The notes: generated by a model from the sequence alone, not told the origin. Positions 1 through 9,204 are shown, numbered from the stretch's first letter. The stretch: DNA of 64,000 bases from Pseudomonadota bacterium (GCA_023438245.1 JAEXRD010000148.1:1-64000); one strand, 5' to 3'. Translations and numbers: made by a program.

Positions 1-1365
1 TTCCTGCAGGGAGGGGGGCCGGCCGAGCTCGTGCTCGAGCTTGGCGGAGGCCTGCTTCCAGCGGGCGATGAGCTCGACCATGTAGGCGGGGACGTGGATG
101 GGCTGGACGGCGTTGATGAGGGCGCGCTTGATGGCCTGCTTGATCCACCAGGAGGCGTAGGTGCTGAAGCGGGCGCCCTGGGCGGGGTCGAAGCCCTCGA
201 CGGCGCGGAGGAGGCCGACGTTGCCCTCCTCGATGAGGTCCTGGAGGGCCAGGCCGCGGTTGGCGTAGTTCTTGGCGATGGAGACGACCAGGCGCAGGTT
301 GGCGCGGATGAGTTCCTGCTTGGCGCGCATGGCGGCCATGTTGCCGCGCTTGATGCGCCACAGCACCTCTTCCAGGTCGTCCACGTTGTGGCAGCACTTG
401 TCCTGCAGGCGGGTGATGATCTCCATCTTGCCGGAGAGCATTTCCTTGAAGGAGAAGAACTCCTCAACGGTCATGTTCAGCGCGTCGGAGGCGTTCACCG
501 GGTTCATGTCGCGGCTGTCCACGGCGCGGAAGATGCGCTCGATCTCCTCGCGGTTCTTGCCCACGCTCAGCATGTAGGCGTGCAGGTCGCGCTGGCAGTT
601 GTGCATCTGGCGCACGTAGTCGGAGACCGTCTCGATGATGCGGTCGATGAGCGTCTTCTCGATCTTGATGTCGCGCAGGCGGGTGACGATCTCTTCCTTG
701 AAGGACAGGATCTCGTTCTGCACGCCGGTGACGCGGCGGTCCAGCTGGGCGCAGTAGTCCAGCTTTTCGTAGACCTTGCGCTTCTTCTTGAACAGGCCCT
801 TGACCTCGTCGAGCAGGAAGATGACCCTCTGGCGCTGGTTCATCTCGTCCTCGGTGGGGTCGTCCTCCTCAATGGTCTTGACCACGTCCTTGAGCTTGAT
901 GCGCGTGTTCTTGAGGTCCTCGCCCACCTGGACGAGCTCCTCGATGGCCACGGGCACCTCGACGAGGGCGTAGAGCACTTCGAGTTCGCCGTTCTCGATC
1001 TTCTTGGCGATGACCACCTCGCCCTCTCGGTCCAGCAGGGGCACGGCGCCCATCTCGCGCAGGTACATGCGCACAGGGTCGGTGGAGCGCGAGGAATAGT
1101 CGGCAACGTCCTCGCCGTCGCTGGGGACGAGATCAAGCTCCTCGTCGGTCTCCGTGGTCTCGGCGGTGAGCTTCTTGCCGTTCTCCTCGCTGTCCACGAT
1201 GACGATGTTCATCTGGTCGAAGATGCTCATCACTTCTTCGAGCTGATCGGGAGTATTCATCTCCGTGGGCAGGGTCTTGCCCACTTCCTCGAAGGTCAGA
1301 AATCCGTTCTTCTTGCCCTTGGCTATAAGGGTCTTGATCTGCTGGATTTCCTTCAAATTGTTCAT
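1..1365 (-). CDS. rpoD: RNA polymerase primary sigma factor RpoD (partial, C-terminus outside window)
   Basis: Housekeeping sigma-70 factor that directs RNA polymerase to -35/-10 promoters. 455 codons are visible. They hold an acidic N-terminal region 1.1, region 1.2 ([11 protein letters not shown]), a long non-conserved segment, the region 2 core ([18 protein letters not shown], then [17 protein letters not shown]) and the start of region 3. The rest of region 3 and the region 4 helix-turn-helix that reads the -35 element lie beyond base 1. The ATG at 1365 follows a GGGAGG Shine-Dalgarno, and its A is the last base of the dnaG TAA stop, so translation is probably coupled. It is the last visible gene of the rpsU-yqeY-mutS2-dnaG-rpoD series. 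Confidence 0.97.
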   Translation of the reverse strand, partial: MNNLKEIQQIKTLIAKGKKNGFLTFEEVGKTLPTEMNTPDQLEEVMSIFDQMNIVIVDSEENGKKLTAETTETDEELDLVPSDGEDVADYSSRSTDPVRMYLREMGAVPLLDREGEVVIAKKIENGELEVLYALVEVPVAIEELVQVGEDLKNTRIKLKDVVKTIEEDDPTEDEMNQRQRVIFLLDEVKGLFKKKRKVYEKLDYCAQLDRRVTGVQNEILSFKEEIVTRLRDIKIEKTLIDRIIETVSDYVRQMHNCQRDLHAYMLSVGKNREEIERIFRAVDSRDMNPVNASDALNMTVEEFFSFKEMLSGKMEIITRLQDKCCHNVDDLEEVLWRIKRGNMAAMRAKQELIRANLRLVVSIAKNYANRGLALQDLIEEGNVGLLRAVEGFDPAQGARFSTYASWWIKQAIKRALINAVQPIHVPAYMVELIARWKQASAKLEHELGRPPSLQE

Positions 1366-3164
1366 TATTCCTCCCGTTTCGGGGTGATGAGCGTATTGAG
1401 TTCGGCCATGAGCCGGAGTTTCGCGTCGTGGTCGCCGTTCTTTTCGGCCAGTCCAATGGCTTCCTTGAGCCTGTCCCGCTCTCTTTGGAGCCTGGCCTTG
1501 CGGATGAGCGAGCAAATGTGCTCCCACTCCCGCGCCAGTTCCTCGCCCTCCAGGCGGTGCGCGGTTGTCCGCGTTCTCACGTAAAAGAGCTTCTCGTCAT
1601 CGCCTAAAACCGGCAGCACGTTCTGACCGCCGGACTCCACCATCTTCATCCACAGCGCCCTGGCACCATCCGTGGCCAGAAGCGCGGAAAACCCGCGCTT
1701 TTCCAGCTCCGGGACGTATTCCGGGTACAGCACCGGAAACGCCAGGAACGAGCGGTCGTTTTTCTCGTCGCTGCCGACGCTCTGCCCCGACCGACCGCGC
1801 ACCAGCGAGGGCTGGTCCTGGCCATGCGCTCCCTGCCCATAGGCCGGAGCCGTGGGCGTGGGCGAGGCGAAGTCGCGTTGCTGTCCGCCCTGCCCTGCCG
1901 CGCTCTGGCCACCGCTGTAGCGGCGCAGGTCGGACTCGGACAGCCCCAGCCCCTCCGCCAGCCTGGGCAGGAAGTAGCTGCGCAGCGGCGCGGCGGTGAG
2001 CCCGCCCAGGAACCCCTGGGCCCAGCCCACCACATCGCGCGGGGCGAACTGCTCCCGCACGGTGTCCAGGCAGTAGTCCAGGCCGTCGAAGGCCGCCTCC
2101 AGGCAGGCCTCCAGGCCGTCCCGGCCCTGCTTCTGGAGCAGGCTGTCCACGTCTTCGCCGTCGGGCATCAGCACCACCCGGCAGGAAAGGCCCTGCTTCA
2201 GGATCATCTCGGCACTGCGCAGCGCGGCCTTGCGGCCCGCGTTGTCTCCGTCAAAGATCAAGTCTATGCGCGAGCAAAACCCGGCCAAGCGCTTGACCTG
2301 ATCCTGGGTCAGCGCCGTGCCGAGCACTCCGCACGAGTCCGCATATCCGAACTGATGCAGGGTGAGCACGTCCATGTAGCCTTCGGTCAATATCGCCCGC
2401 TTCGTGCGGGTCATGGCCTGACGGGCCTGATGAAGGCCGTATAGGTGCTCTCCCTTCTTGTACAGCGGCGTGTCGCTGCTGTTCAGATACTTGGGTTCTC
2501 CATCTGTAAGTATTCTTCCGCCAAAGGCAATAACCTGACCTGATAAATTTTGAATCGGGAATATCAAACGTCCCCGGAAGCGGTCGTAGATGTTCCCCTT
2601 CTCGTTCCTGGACAACAGCCCGGCCATGACCCCCTGCTCGGAGGTGTAGCCCTTGGACTTCAGGTGGTTGTCCAGCCCGTGCCAGTCCTCGGGGCTCACG
2701 CCCAGGCCGAAGCGCTCGGCGATCTCCGCGCTTGTGCCCCGGCGCTTCAGGTAGGCCCGGGCTCCGTCGCCCCCCGCCAGGCGGAGGTTGCGGCGGTAAA
2801 ATTCCTGCGCCGAGGCGTGCATGTCCACGCAGAGCTTCTTCTGGCGCTGGCGCTCGTCGGCCTGCGGGTCGTGGCGGAAGCTCGTCAGCTCCACCCCGGC
2901 CTCCTGGGCCAGCTGCTCCAGCGCGTCGCGGAACTCCAGCCCGTTGACCTTCATGTAGAAGTCCAGCACGTCGCCCGAGGCCTGGCACCCGAAGCAGTAG
3001 TAAAAGCCCTCGGCCTCGTTGACGCTGAAGGAGCCTGTCTTTTCCTGGTGGAACGGGCACAGGCCCACCCAGCGGCCCGACACGGACCTGAGGGCCACGT
3101 ACCGGCGCACGATGTCGGCGATGTTCAGCCGCTGCTTCACGGCCTGGATGGCCTGGTTGTCCAT
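1365..3164 (-). CDS. dnaG: DNA primase DnaG
   Basis: Synthesises RNA primers for lagging-strand replication in concert with the replicative helicase. The 599 residues are normal for the family. The N-terminal CHC2-type zinc site is complete (C36, H39, C57, C60). The Toprim catalytic core follows with the acidic motifs LTEGYMDVL and [11 protein letters not shown] (about residues 255-310). The C-terminal helicase-binding domain is preceded by a Gln/Gly/Pro-rich linker. The gene starts 19 nt after mutS2 ends and overlaps rpoD by one base. Oddity: about 25 consecutive codons near the middle (bases 2495-2572) are AT-rich and use codons such as ATA, TTA and AGA that are rare elsewhere in the gene. 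Confidence 0.97.
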   Translation of the reverse strand: MDNQAIQAVKQRLNIADIVRRYVALRSVSGRWVGLCPFHQEKTGSFSVNEAEGFYYCFGCQASGDVLDFYMKVNGLEFRDALEQLAQEAGVELTSFRHDPQADERQRQKKLCVDMHASAQEFYRRNLRLAGGDGARAYLKRRGTSAEIAERFGLGVSPEDWHGLDNHLKSKGYTSEQGVMAGLLSRNEKGNIYDRFRGRLIFPIQNLSGQVIAFGGRILTDGEPKYLNSSDTPLYKKGEHLYGLHQARQAMTRTKRAILTEGYMDVLTLHQFGYADSCGVLGTALTQDQVKRLAGFCSRIDLIFDGDNAGRKAALRSAEMILKQGLSCRVVLMPDGEDVDSLLQKQGRDGLEACLEAAFDGLDYCLDTVREQFAPRDVVGWAQGFLGGLTAAPLRSYFLPRLAEGLGLSESDLRRYSGGQSAAGQGGQQRDFASPTPTAPAYGQGAHGQDQPSLVRGRSGQSVGSDEKNDRSFLAFPVLYPEYVPELEKRGFSALLATDGARALWMKMVESGGQNVLPVLGDDEKLFYVRTRTTAHRLEGEELAREWEHICSLIRKARLQRERDRLKEAIGLAEKNGDHDAKLRLMAELNTLITPKREE

Positions 3165-3183
3165 GCAGCCCCGCCCCGAAAGG

Positions 3184-5496
3184 CTATTTCAGCGTCACTT
3201 CGGTCATGCCGTCGCCGCCGCGGTCCTCGTTGGCCAGGGCGAAGCCCGCCACCGCCGGGGAACGCTTCAAAACGGCGTGGATCTCCTTGCGCAAAGCTCC
3301 AGTGCCGCGTCCGTGGATGACCTCCACGCTTCCGGCCCCGCGCAGCAGCGCGGCGTCCAAAAATTGCTCCAGCTCGGCCACGGCTTCGTCGGCCCGGCGA
3401 CCGCGCAGGTCCAGGGTCAGGGAATAGCCCAGGGAATCCGGGGCGGCCTGGCGCGGCTGCGCGGGCTTCTTGGGCTGGGCGCCGCCGACCCCGCTCAGAT
3501 CGGAAAGCTCGCCAAAGGCAACCCACATGGCCACGCCGTCGAAGTCCACCTTGACCTGCTTGCGGCGCTCGTCCTTCTCCAGCACGGTTCCGGACTTGTT
3601 CCAGGCCTTGTAGGCCAGGCGCTGGCCGATGCCGATGTCCGAAAACTCGAAGGCCGGGGCCTGCTCCTGGGCCTCATCCGCGCCCGCAGGCTCCAGACGC
3701 TCGCGCACGTCGGCGAGTTTCTTCAGCGCCTGCTTGCGGCCGATGCGTTCGGTCTTCCACTCGCGCAGCACGCCCTGGGCCAGCTCGCGCACCTCGGCCA
3801 GCACCTTGGCGCGCTCCTTCTCGTACCTGGCCTCCAGCCCGTCGCGCTTCTTGCGCAGGGCACGGCGCTCGTCTTCCAGGGCGTCGTTCTCGCGCTCGCG
3901 CTTCACGGCCAGGGTGTTCAGGCGGTCCAGCACGGCGCTGGTGTCCGAGCCGTCCAGCAGCAGGTACTGCTCGGCCTTGGAGAGCACCGAGCGCGGCAGG
4001 CCGTGCTCGCGGGCCACGTCGAGGGCGATGCTCGCGCCCACCTGGTCGTAGGCCAGGCGGTACAGCGGCTTCTTGGTGCCGGGATCGAAGAGCACGCTGG
4101 CGGCGCGCACCTTCTCCGTGGCCAGGGCGTAGGCCTTGAGCGCCGGGAAGTGCGTGGCCGCGAAGCTGGTGGCCCCGCGCTCCAGCAGGCCGTCGATGAC
4201 CGCCTGCGCGAGAGCGGCTCCCTGCGTCGGATCGGTGCCCGCGCCGAACTCGTCGAGCAGGAACAGGGTGTCCGGCCCGACCTTGTCCCACACGCGGGAG
4301 AAATACTGGATCTGCGCCGTGAAGGTGCTGACGTGCTCCTCCAGGCTCTGCTCGTCGCCCAGGATGACGAAGATGTCGGTCCACAGCGGCAGGGAGCTGC
4401 CCTCGGCCACGGGCACGGGCAGGCCGGAGAAGGCCATGAGCGCGATGAGACCCACGGTCTTGAGGCACACGGTCTTGCCGCCGGCGTTGCCGCCGGACAC
4501 GATGAGCGCGCGCTGGCCCTCCTGGAGCTTGATGTCCAGGGGCTGGGTATCGGGCTGGTGCAGGGCCAGCAGCGGGTGCTTGGCCTTGATGAGCCGGGCG
4601 GGCAATCCGGGGCCGATGTCCAGGGCGCGCCCGCCGCTCTCCGCGGCCAGGCTGGCCTTGGCCATGAGCAGGTCCAGCTCCACAAGGCTGGCGTAGCAGC
4701 CCGCGATGCCCTCGCGCTCCTGGCGGATGAGGCCGGTGAGGTATTCCAGGACCTTGCGTTCCTCGGCGCGCTCCTCCTGCTTCAGTTCCTGGAGGGTGTT
4801 GTTGATCTCCACCAGGAACATGGGCTCGAAGTAGCAGGTCTCGCCGGTCTGCGAGTAGTCGTGGATGATGCCGGGGAAGCGGTTCTTGAAGTTGACCTTG
4901 AGGGGCAGCACGTAGCGGTCGGACGACACGGTGATGAAGTCGTCCTGGAGGTACTGGGCGACATTCTCGCTCAGGACGAAGTCCTTGACCCGCTTGGTGC
5001 AGCGCTGGTGGATCTGCCTGATCTCCTGGCGCACGGAAAACAGCCCCGGCGAGGCCTCGTCCTTGAGGTTGCCCTCCTGGTCCACGCAGCGGCGCAGCGC
5101 GCCCCAGGTGGACTGGGGCCAGGGCGCACCGGCGATGGCCTGGCGCAAAAGGTCCCAGCCGCGCGGGGTGAAGGGCTCGAAGAGCTCGCGGGCGATGCGG
5201 GCCTGGTCCAGGATGACGCGCAGGGCGAACAGCGCGTCCAGGTCCAGGTGACGGTGCGGGATGTCCAGTACCGGAAAGATGGAGGTGAGGTCCGGGAAGG
5301 GCCTGAGGGAGAATTCGGACTCGCGCAGCCAGCGCAGGGCCTGGTCCAGCAGTTCCAGGCGGCGGCGCACCTCGCCTGCGTCGGTGAGCGGGCGCAGGGC
5401 GAGGCAGGCCTCGGCTCCCGGCTCGGAGACGGCAAAGCCCGACAGGTCCTTGAGGACTTTCGGGAACTCCAGCAGATGCAGGGTCCTGGGTTCCAT
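3184..5496 (-). CDS. mutS2: Endonuclease MutS2
   Basis: MutS2-family ATPase/nuclease, implicated in other bacteria in suppressing homologous recombination or rescuing collided ribosomes; which role applies here cannot be told. 770 residues. The N-terminal MutS-like core and clamp lead to a Walker A motif (SGGNAGGKT) and a Walker B (LFLLDEFGAGTDP). A charged coiled-coil linker follows, then a C-terminal Smr nuclease domain with LDLRG and HGRGTGALR signatures. It has no MutS mismatch-binding domain. The ATG at 5496 fits the usual MutS2 N-terminus, but no Shine-Dalgarno precedes it. The yqeY stop is only 14 nt upstream, so translation may depend on coupling. Confidence 0.95.
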   Translation of the reverse strand: MEPRTLHLLEFPKVLKDLSGFAVSEPGAEACLALRPLTDAGEVRRRLELLDQALRWLRESEFSLRPFPDLTSIFPVLDIPHRHLDLDALFALRVILDQARIARELFEPFTPRGWDLLRQAIAGAPWPQSTWGALRRCVDQEGNLKDEASPGLFSVRQEIRQIHQRCTKRVKDFVLSENVAQYLQDDFITVSSDRYVLPLKVNFKNRFPGIIHDYSQTGETCYFEPMFLVEINNTLQELKQEERAEERKVLEYLTGLIRQEREGIAGCYASLVELDLLMAKASLAAESGGRALDIGPGLPARLIKAKHPLLALHQPDTQPLDIKLQEGQRALIVSGGNAGGKTVCLKTVGLIALMAFSGLPVPVAEGSSLPLWTDIFVILGDEQSLEEHVSTFTAQIQYFSRVWDKVGPDTLFLLDEFGAGTDPTQGAALAQAVIDGLLERGATSFAATHFPALKAYALATEKVRAASVLFDPGTKKPLYRLAYDQVGASIALDVAREHGLPRSVLSKAEQYLLLDGSDTSAVLDRLNTLAVKRERENDALEDERRALRKKRDGLEARYEKERAKVLAEVRELAQGVLREWKTERIGRKQALKKLADVRERLEPAGADEAQEQAPAFEFSDIGIGQRLAYKAWNKSGTVLEKDERRKQVKVDFDGVAMWVAFGELSDLSGVGGAQPKKPAQPRQAAPDSLGYSLTLDLRGRRADEAVAELEQFLDAALLRGAGSVEVIHGRGTGALRKEIHAVLKRSPAVAGFALANEDRGGDGMTEVTLK

Positions 5497-5510
5497 GAGG
5501 CGGGGAGGAG

Positions 5511-5957
5511 TTAGGAGGACAGGCGGGCGCGCACGGCGTCGCTCGCCTTCTTTCCGTCGTAGCGGCCCTTGAAGGCGGCGGTCAGGGCCTGCATGACCTT
5601 GCCCATGTCCCTGGGTCCGGCTGCGCCGGTCTCGCGGATCAGGGTCTCGATGGCCTGCGCCAGTTCCTCGTCGGTCAGGGGCTGGGGCATGTAATCCACC
5701 AGTACGCCAAGCTCGGCCTGCTCCACCTCTGCGAGGTCGCCTCGGCCGTGCTTGGCGTACTGGTCTATGGATTCCTTGCGCTGCTTGATCTGGCGGGCGA
5801 TAAGCTCCAGGCAGTCGTCATCGCTGACGGGGCGCAGCAGTTCGACCTCACGGTTCTTGATGGCTGTCTTGAGATGCCTCAAGACAGCCAGTCGAACCGT
5901 GTCCTTGGCCTTGTAGGCCGCGATGTAGTCGGACTCAATGCGTCCCTTGATGCTCAT
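5511..5957 (-). CDS. yqeY: GatB/YqeY-domain protein
   Basis: A 148-residue protein made entirely of the GatB/YqeY helical domain, the tRNA-binding tail module of amidotransferase subunit GatB. Free-standing YqeY proteins have no firmly established role; they may act on tRNA-linked amidation or tRNA binding. Visible family features are the basic N-terminal helix (YKAKDTVRLAVLRHLKTA) and the C-terminal segment with GKVMQALTAAFKGRYDGK. It sits between rpsU and mutS2, a position seen in many genomes, in which yqeY, rpsU, dnaG and rpoD travel together. The ATG at 5957 has an AGGA about nine bases upstream. Confidence 0.93.
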   Translation of the reverse strand: MSIKGRIESDYIAAYKAKDTVRLAVLRHLKTAIKNREVELLRPVSDDDCLELIARQIKQRKESIDQYAKHGRGDLAEVEQAELGVLVDYMPQPLTDEELAQAIETLIRETGAAGPRDMGKVMQALTAAFKGRYDGKKASDAVRARLSS

Positions 5958-5968
5958 GCCGAATGGTC

Positions 5969-6172
5969 CTATCCGTCGATCCGGGACTTGCGCATCTTCT
6001 TGACCAGACGCTTTTTAGCGGCGGCCTTCTTCTTTTTTTCCTGGACGCTGGGCTTCTCGTAGTGCTGGCGCTTCTTGAGCTCCGAGAGGATGCCGGCCTT
6101 TTCGACCTGCTTCTTGAAACGGCGCAGGGCGATTTCAAAATTGTCACTGTCATCCAACAGAATACCGGGCAA
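5969..6172 (-). CDS. rpsU: 30S ribosomal protein S21 (TTG start proposed)
   Basis: Small basic ribosomal protein of the 30S platform, involved in mRNA base pairing near the 16S rRNA 3' end. The body ([20 protein letters not shown]) and the Lys/Arg-rich tail are typical. An ORF can be opened at GTG 6181, but that codon overlaps the GGGGAGG Shine-Dalgarno itself. TTG at 6172 is well spaced from it and gives MPGILLDDS, matching the usual MP start of S21, so I choose the TTG (67 residues). It is first in the rpsU-yqeY-mutS2-dnaG-rpoD operon. Confidence 0.93.
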   Translation of the reverse strand: MPGILLDDSDNFEIALRRFKKQVEKAGILSELKKRQHYEKPSVQEKKKKAAAKKRLVKKMRKSRIDG

Positions 6173-6216
6173 AACAATCACCTCCCCTACGGGTACTCAA
6201 AATCTGAAGAGGAGTG

Positions 6217-6245
6217 CTTTTACCCCGCCGATTCGCAAAAGGCAA
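6217..6245 (-). promoter_or_regulatory. Candidate sigma-70 promoter of the rpsU operon
   Basis: Read on the minus strand: TTGCCT, 17 bases, TAAAAG, with the -10 about 40 bases upstream of the rpsU ribosome-binding site. The -35 lies just beyond the T-tract of the upstream terminator, so the operon would start cleanly after it. Confidence 0.4.
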
Positions 6246-6260
6246 GGGCAAATTGGGAAC

Positions 6261-6294
6261 AAAAAAGGGCCGCCCGGCTTTCGCCGGGTGGCCC
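6261..6294 (-). terminator. Intrinsic terminator after the small membrane protein gene
   Basis: On the minus strand a GC-rich 12-bp stem (GGGCCACCCGGC pairing across a GAAA loop) is followed directly by six T residues. It ends the rsmA/hup/small-protein transcription unit and insulates it from rpsU. Confidence 0.85.
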
Positions 6295-6316
6295 TGCTTC
6301 TCTTGATGCGCTTTGC

Positions 6317-6496
6317 CTAGTGGCCGTGGCTGTGAGACTTGCAGCTGTCGGCCCAGGACTTCAAGATGCAGTATCCCATGCCGCTCATGATCACGAAGAG
6401 CACGATGTAGAGCACGCCGAAGAAGATGGCGTGATCGGCCTGCCACCAGGGCAGATCCTGCGGCAACGGGCTATGGACAGTTTCGCCATGCAGCAT
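6317..6496 (-). CDS. Small single-span membrane protein of unknown function
   Basis: A 59-residue ORF with its own good Shine-Dalgarno (GGAGG, six bases before ATG 6496), beginning 15 nt after the HU gene and followed by a strong terminator. It has an N-terminal polar stretch ending in PWWQADHA, one hydrophobic segment (about residues 23-43, FFGVLYIVLFVIMSGMGYCI) and a short tail ending in His/Ser residues (KSHSHGH) with two Cys. The His/Cys tail could bind a metal, but that is speculation. I do not recognise the family. GC-rich third positions and the signal arrangement make it a real gene. Confidence 0.75.
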   Translation of the reverse strand: MLHGETVHSPLPQDLPWWQADHAIFFGVLYIVLFVIMSGMGYCILKSWADSCKSHSHGH

Positions 6497-6511
6497 TGGA
6501 GTCCTCCAGAA

Positions 6512-6784
6512 TTACTTCACGGCGTCTTTGAGGAGCTTGCCGGGGCGGAACTTGACGACCTTGGTGGCGGGAATCTTGATCTCTTTGCCGGTGCGGGGGT
6601 TGCGACCGACACGAGCCTTGCGCTTCTCGACCTGGAACGTGCCGAAGCCGGTCAGGGTCAGCTTGCCTTCCTTCACCAGGACGTCTTCGACGGCGGCGAT
6701 GAAAGCGTTGAGGGCGCGCTCGGCATTGGCCTTGGTAAGATTGGCCTTCTCGGCGATTTTGACAACCAGATCAGCCTTGGTCAT
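6512..6784 (-). CDS. hup: HU-family DNA-binding protein (first copy)
   Basis: Nucleoid protein that bends and compacts DNA as a dimer. 90 residues, the normal length. The beta-arm region shows the family signature GFGTFQVEKRKARVGRNP followed by TGKEIKIPATKVVKFRPGK. The start at ATG 6784 follows GAGGAAGGA; a longer reading to 6877 would add 31 residues absent from HU proteins. A second, divergent HU gene lies at 18131. The small membrane protein follows 15 nt downstream, probably in the same mRNA. Confidence 0.96.
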   Translation of the reverse strand: MTKADLVVKIAEKANLTKANAERALNAFIAAVEDVLVKEGKLTLTGFGTFQVEKRKARVGRNPRTGKEIKIPATKVVKFRPGKLLKDAVK

Positions 6785-6965
6785 GTGTCCTTCCTCCTCA
6801 ATTGGGTAGTCCAGTTTGCATCCTTCAGTCTTGGGCAAGCGGCAAAATCTCGTGTTTGGGGTCCAGCCTCCGCACACCCAAGATCATTCCCAAACCGTCC
6901 AGTCGCTGGCGGCCTTGCGCACCCATATGCAACCCCGTGCGCGCCGTGTACGCAACTGAAACCTC

Positions 6966-6994
6966 CGTAAACACCAAACCCCGAATCAAGTCAA
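6966..6994 (-). promoter_or_regulatory. hup: Candidate promoter of hup
   Basis: On the minus strand TTGACT, a 17-base spacer and TTTACG. The -35 overlaps the rsmA stop codon. The roughly 180-base untranslated stretch between here and hup (6785-6965) shows no other feature I can name. Confidence 0.4.
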
Positions 6995-7791
6995 GCGGGA
7001 AAATGGAAACGCAGGCTTTTTGACAAGGCCAGGAACTGTTCCGGCGCAAGCATCTCCGGCCTTGCGGCTGGCTCGACGCCCAGTCCGGACAGCACGCTTA
7101 CGTAGTCATCATTCGTCAATGGTTTCAGTATGGTACCAAGCTGCTTACGACGTTTCTGGAAGCACGCATGCAGCAGGGAGGCCAGGCCCAAGCCTTCATC
7201 CTTAGAGAATGAAAGCTTCCGGGGAAAAAATCGAACCACTGCGGAATGAACTTTCGGAGCGGGCGTGAAAACGTGCGGCGGCACCTTGAACAGCAGTTCG
7301 GCCCGGGCATGGGCCTGCACCCAGGCCCCCAGCGCGCCATACTCCCGGCCTCCGGGCGCGGCCACGATGCGCTGGGCCACCTCGAGCTGCACCATGAACA
7401 CGGCCCGCTCGTAGCGCGCGCGGCTCACGATCTCCCACATCAGCGGCGAGGCGATGTTGTAGGGTAGGTTGCCCACGATCTTCAGCGGGGCGTCGGCGCC
7501 CTCCTCTTCCCAGGCGTGGCGCAGGGCGTCGGCGTTGTTCACCTCCACCCCGGGGTGGCTGGCGGAGATGGCCGCGGCCAGGTCGTTGTCCTTCTCGATG
7601 ACGCCGAACCGGCCAGGCGTCCGTGCCAGGATATGTTTGGTGAGCGCCCCGCGGCCGGGCCCGATCTCCAGCACATGGTCGCCGGGCCCGATGTCCAGGG
7701 CGGCCACGATGTTGCGGGCGATGTTCTCGTCGCGCAGGAAGTTCTGGCCCAGGCTGCGCTTGGGCGGGGCATAGCCCTCGGGATGCGGCAT
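6991..7791 (-). CDS. rsmA: 16S rRNA (adenine(1518)-N6/adenine(1519)-N6)-dimethyltransferase
   Basis: KsgA-type enzyme that dimethylates two adjacent adenines in helix 45 of 16S rRNA using S-adenosylmethionine, a late 30S assembly checkpoint. 266 residues. Motifs in order: the N-terminal SLGQNFLRD signature, the SAM-binding VLEIGPGRGALT, the catalytic NLPYNIASPL and a C-terminal helical domain. The ATG at 7791 with GGAG upstream is chosen; the open frame continues upstream to 8499 only because of GC-rich shadowing of apt. It is divergent from apt. Confidence 0.95.
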   Translation of the reverse strand: MPHPEGYAPPKRSLGQNFLRDENIARNIVAALDIGPGDHVLEIGPGRGALTKHILARTPGRFGVIEKDNDLAAAISASHPGVEVNNADALRHAWEEEGADAPLKIVGNLPYNIASPLMWEIVSRARYERAVFMVQLEVAQRIVAAPGGREYGALGAWVQAHARAELLFKVPPHVFTPAPKVHSAVVRFFPRKLSFSKDEGLGLASLLHACFQKRRKQLGTILKPLTNDDYVSVLSGLGVEPAARPEMLAPEQFLALSKSLRFHFPA

Positions 7792-7851
7792 TGCGACTCC
7801 GGATGCGATGGATATTCCCCGTGCCGGCGCCGGATTCGGTCGCCGCTCAGG

Positions 7852-7879
7852 TTGACAACTGCTTTGCACGATCTGTAGA
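7852..7879 (+). promoter_or_regulatory. apt: Candidate promoter of apt
   Basis: Perfect TTGACA -35, 16-base spacer, TGTAGA -10, ending about 30 bases before the apt start. The -35 lies within the short near-palindrome GTTGACAAC. Confidence 0.55.
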
Positions 7880-7911
7880 AATGCGCAACGTTTGGAATAA
7901 GGAGTTCTTGC

Positions 7912-8424
7912 ATGGATCTTCGCCAGTTCATCCGGGATGTGCCCAACTTCCCCAAGGAAGGCATCCTCTTCTTCGACATCACCCCGCTTCTGGCCGAGCC
8001 CAAGGCCTTCCGCTACGCCGTGGACGCCATGGCCGAGCGCTTCCAGGACCTGGGCGCCAGCAAGATCGTGGCCGCCGAGGCCCGCGGCTTCCTGTTCGGC
8101 GCGCCCCTGGCCTACAAGATGAACCTGGGCTTCGTGCCCGTGCGCAAGCCCGGCAAGCTGCCCTACAAGACCACCAGCGTGACCTACGACCTGGAGTACG
8201 GCACCGACACCCTGAGCATGCACGAGGACGCGGTGAAGCCCGGCGACAAGGTGCTCATCATCGACGACCTGCTGGCCACCGGCGGCACCTGCAACGGCAT
8301 GATCAAGCTGGTGCAGCAGAGCGGCGGCGTGGTCTCCGGCATCGGCTTCCTCATCGAACTGGGCTTCCTGGACGGCCCGACCAGGCTGGAGGGCATTCCC
8401 CACCAGTACCTGCTCAAACTGTAG
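7912..8424 (+). CDS. apt: Adenine phosphoribosyltransferase
   Basis: Purine salvage: adenine plus PRPP gives AMP and pyrophosphate. 170 residues, the usual length. It shows the N-terminal RDVPNFPKEGILFFDITPLL signature, AAEARGFLFG for base binding, and the PRPP loop VLIIDDLLATGGT. ATG 7912 is preceded by AAGGAG. It runs into mtnP after 10 nt. The pair makes metabolic sense: MtnP releases adenine from methylthioadenosine and Apt recovers it. Confidence 0.96.
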   Translation: MDLRQFIRDVPNFPKEGILFFDITPLLAEPKAFRYAVDAMAERFQDLGASKIVAAEARGFLFGAPLAYKMNLGFVPVRKPGKLPYKTTSVTYDLEYGTDTLSMHEDAVKPGDKVLIIDDLLATGGTCNGMIKLVQQSGGVVSGIGFLIELGFLDGPTRLEGIPHQYLLKL

Positions 8425-8434
8425 GGGGCGGGAC

Positions 8435-9184
8435 ATGGCCAAGATCGGCATCATCGGCGGCAGCGGGCTGGACAACCCGGACATCCTGCAGAACGCCAAG
8501 GATATTCGCGTCGAATCACCCTACGGCGAGCTGACCTCCCCGGTGCGCGCGGGCACCATCGGAGCGCACGAGGTGTTCCTGGTGTCCCGCCACGGACGCG
8601 AGCACACCACCCCGCCCAGCCAGGTCAACTACCGCAGCAAGATTCACACCCTCAAGGTGCTGGGCTGCCAGTACATCCTCACCACCACCGCCGTGGGCTC
8701 GCTCCGGCAGGAGATCGGCCGCGGCGACCTGGTGATCCTGGACCAGTTCATCGACTTCACGCGGCACCGCGACGTGACCTACTACGACCGTTTCGACCCG
8801 CACTCCCCGGTGCACACGCCCATGGCCGACCCCTTCGACGAGTACCTGCGCGGCCTGCTGAACAAATCCTGCGAGGAACTGGGCATCACGCACCACAAGG
8901 AGGGCACGGTGGTCACCATCGAGGGGCCGCGCTTCTCCACCCGGGCCGAATCGCGCATGTTCCGCATCTGGGGCGCGGACGTCATCAACATGAGCATCGC
9001 CCCGGAGGTCATCCTGGCCAACGAGGCGGGCATTCCCTACGCCTCCGTGGCCATGAGCACGGACTACGACTGCTGGAAGACCGACGAGCCGCCCGTGTCC
9101 TGGGAGGAGATCATCCACATCTTCAAGCAGAACGCCGAGAAGGTCACCGGCGTGCTCACCCGCGCCATCTCCATGATTCCCTGA
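8435..9184 (+). CDS. mtnP: S-methyl-5'-thioadenosine phosphorylase
   Basis: Phosphorolysis of methylthioadenosine, a by-product of polyamine and SAM metabolism, to adenine and methylthioribose-1-phosphate. 249 residues of the purine nucleoside phosphorylase class-II fold. Visible motifs are IGIIGGSGLDNP, the phosphate-binding SRHGREHTTPPSQVNYR, TTTAVGSL and the substrate-site stretch NMSIAPEVILANEAGI followed by STDYDCW. The STDYD motif favours an adenine nucleoside over guanosine. It is downstream of apt and probably cotranscribed. Confidence 0.93.
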   Translation: MAKIGIIGGSGLDNPDILQNAKDIRVESPYGELTSPVRAGTIGAHEVFLVSRHGREHTTPPSQVNYRSKIHTLKVLGCQYILTTTAVGSLRQEIGRGDLVILDQFIDFTRHRDVTYYDRFDPHSPVHTPMADPFDEYLRGLLNKSCEELGITHHKEGTVVTIEGPRFSTRAESRMFRIWGADVINMSIAPEVILANEAGIPYASVAMSTDYDCWKTDEPPVSWEEIIHIFKQNAEKVTGVLTRAISMIP

Positions 9185-9204
9185 GGGGACATGCAGGATT
9201 GCGC

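Noticed and set aside
6991..8499. 502-residue reading of rsmA
   Set aside because: The extra upstream part is the antisense of apt; the family N-terminus begins at the ATG at 7791.
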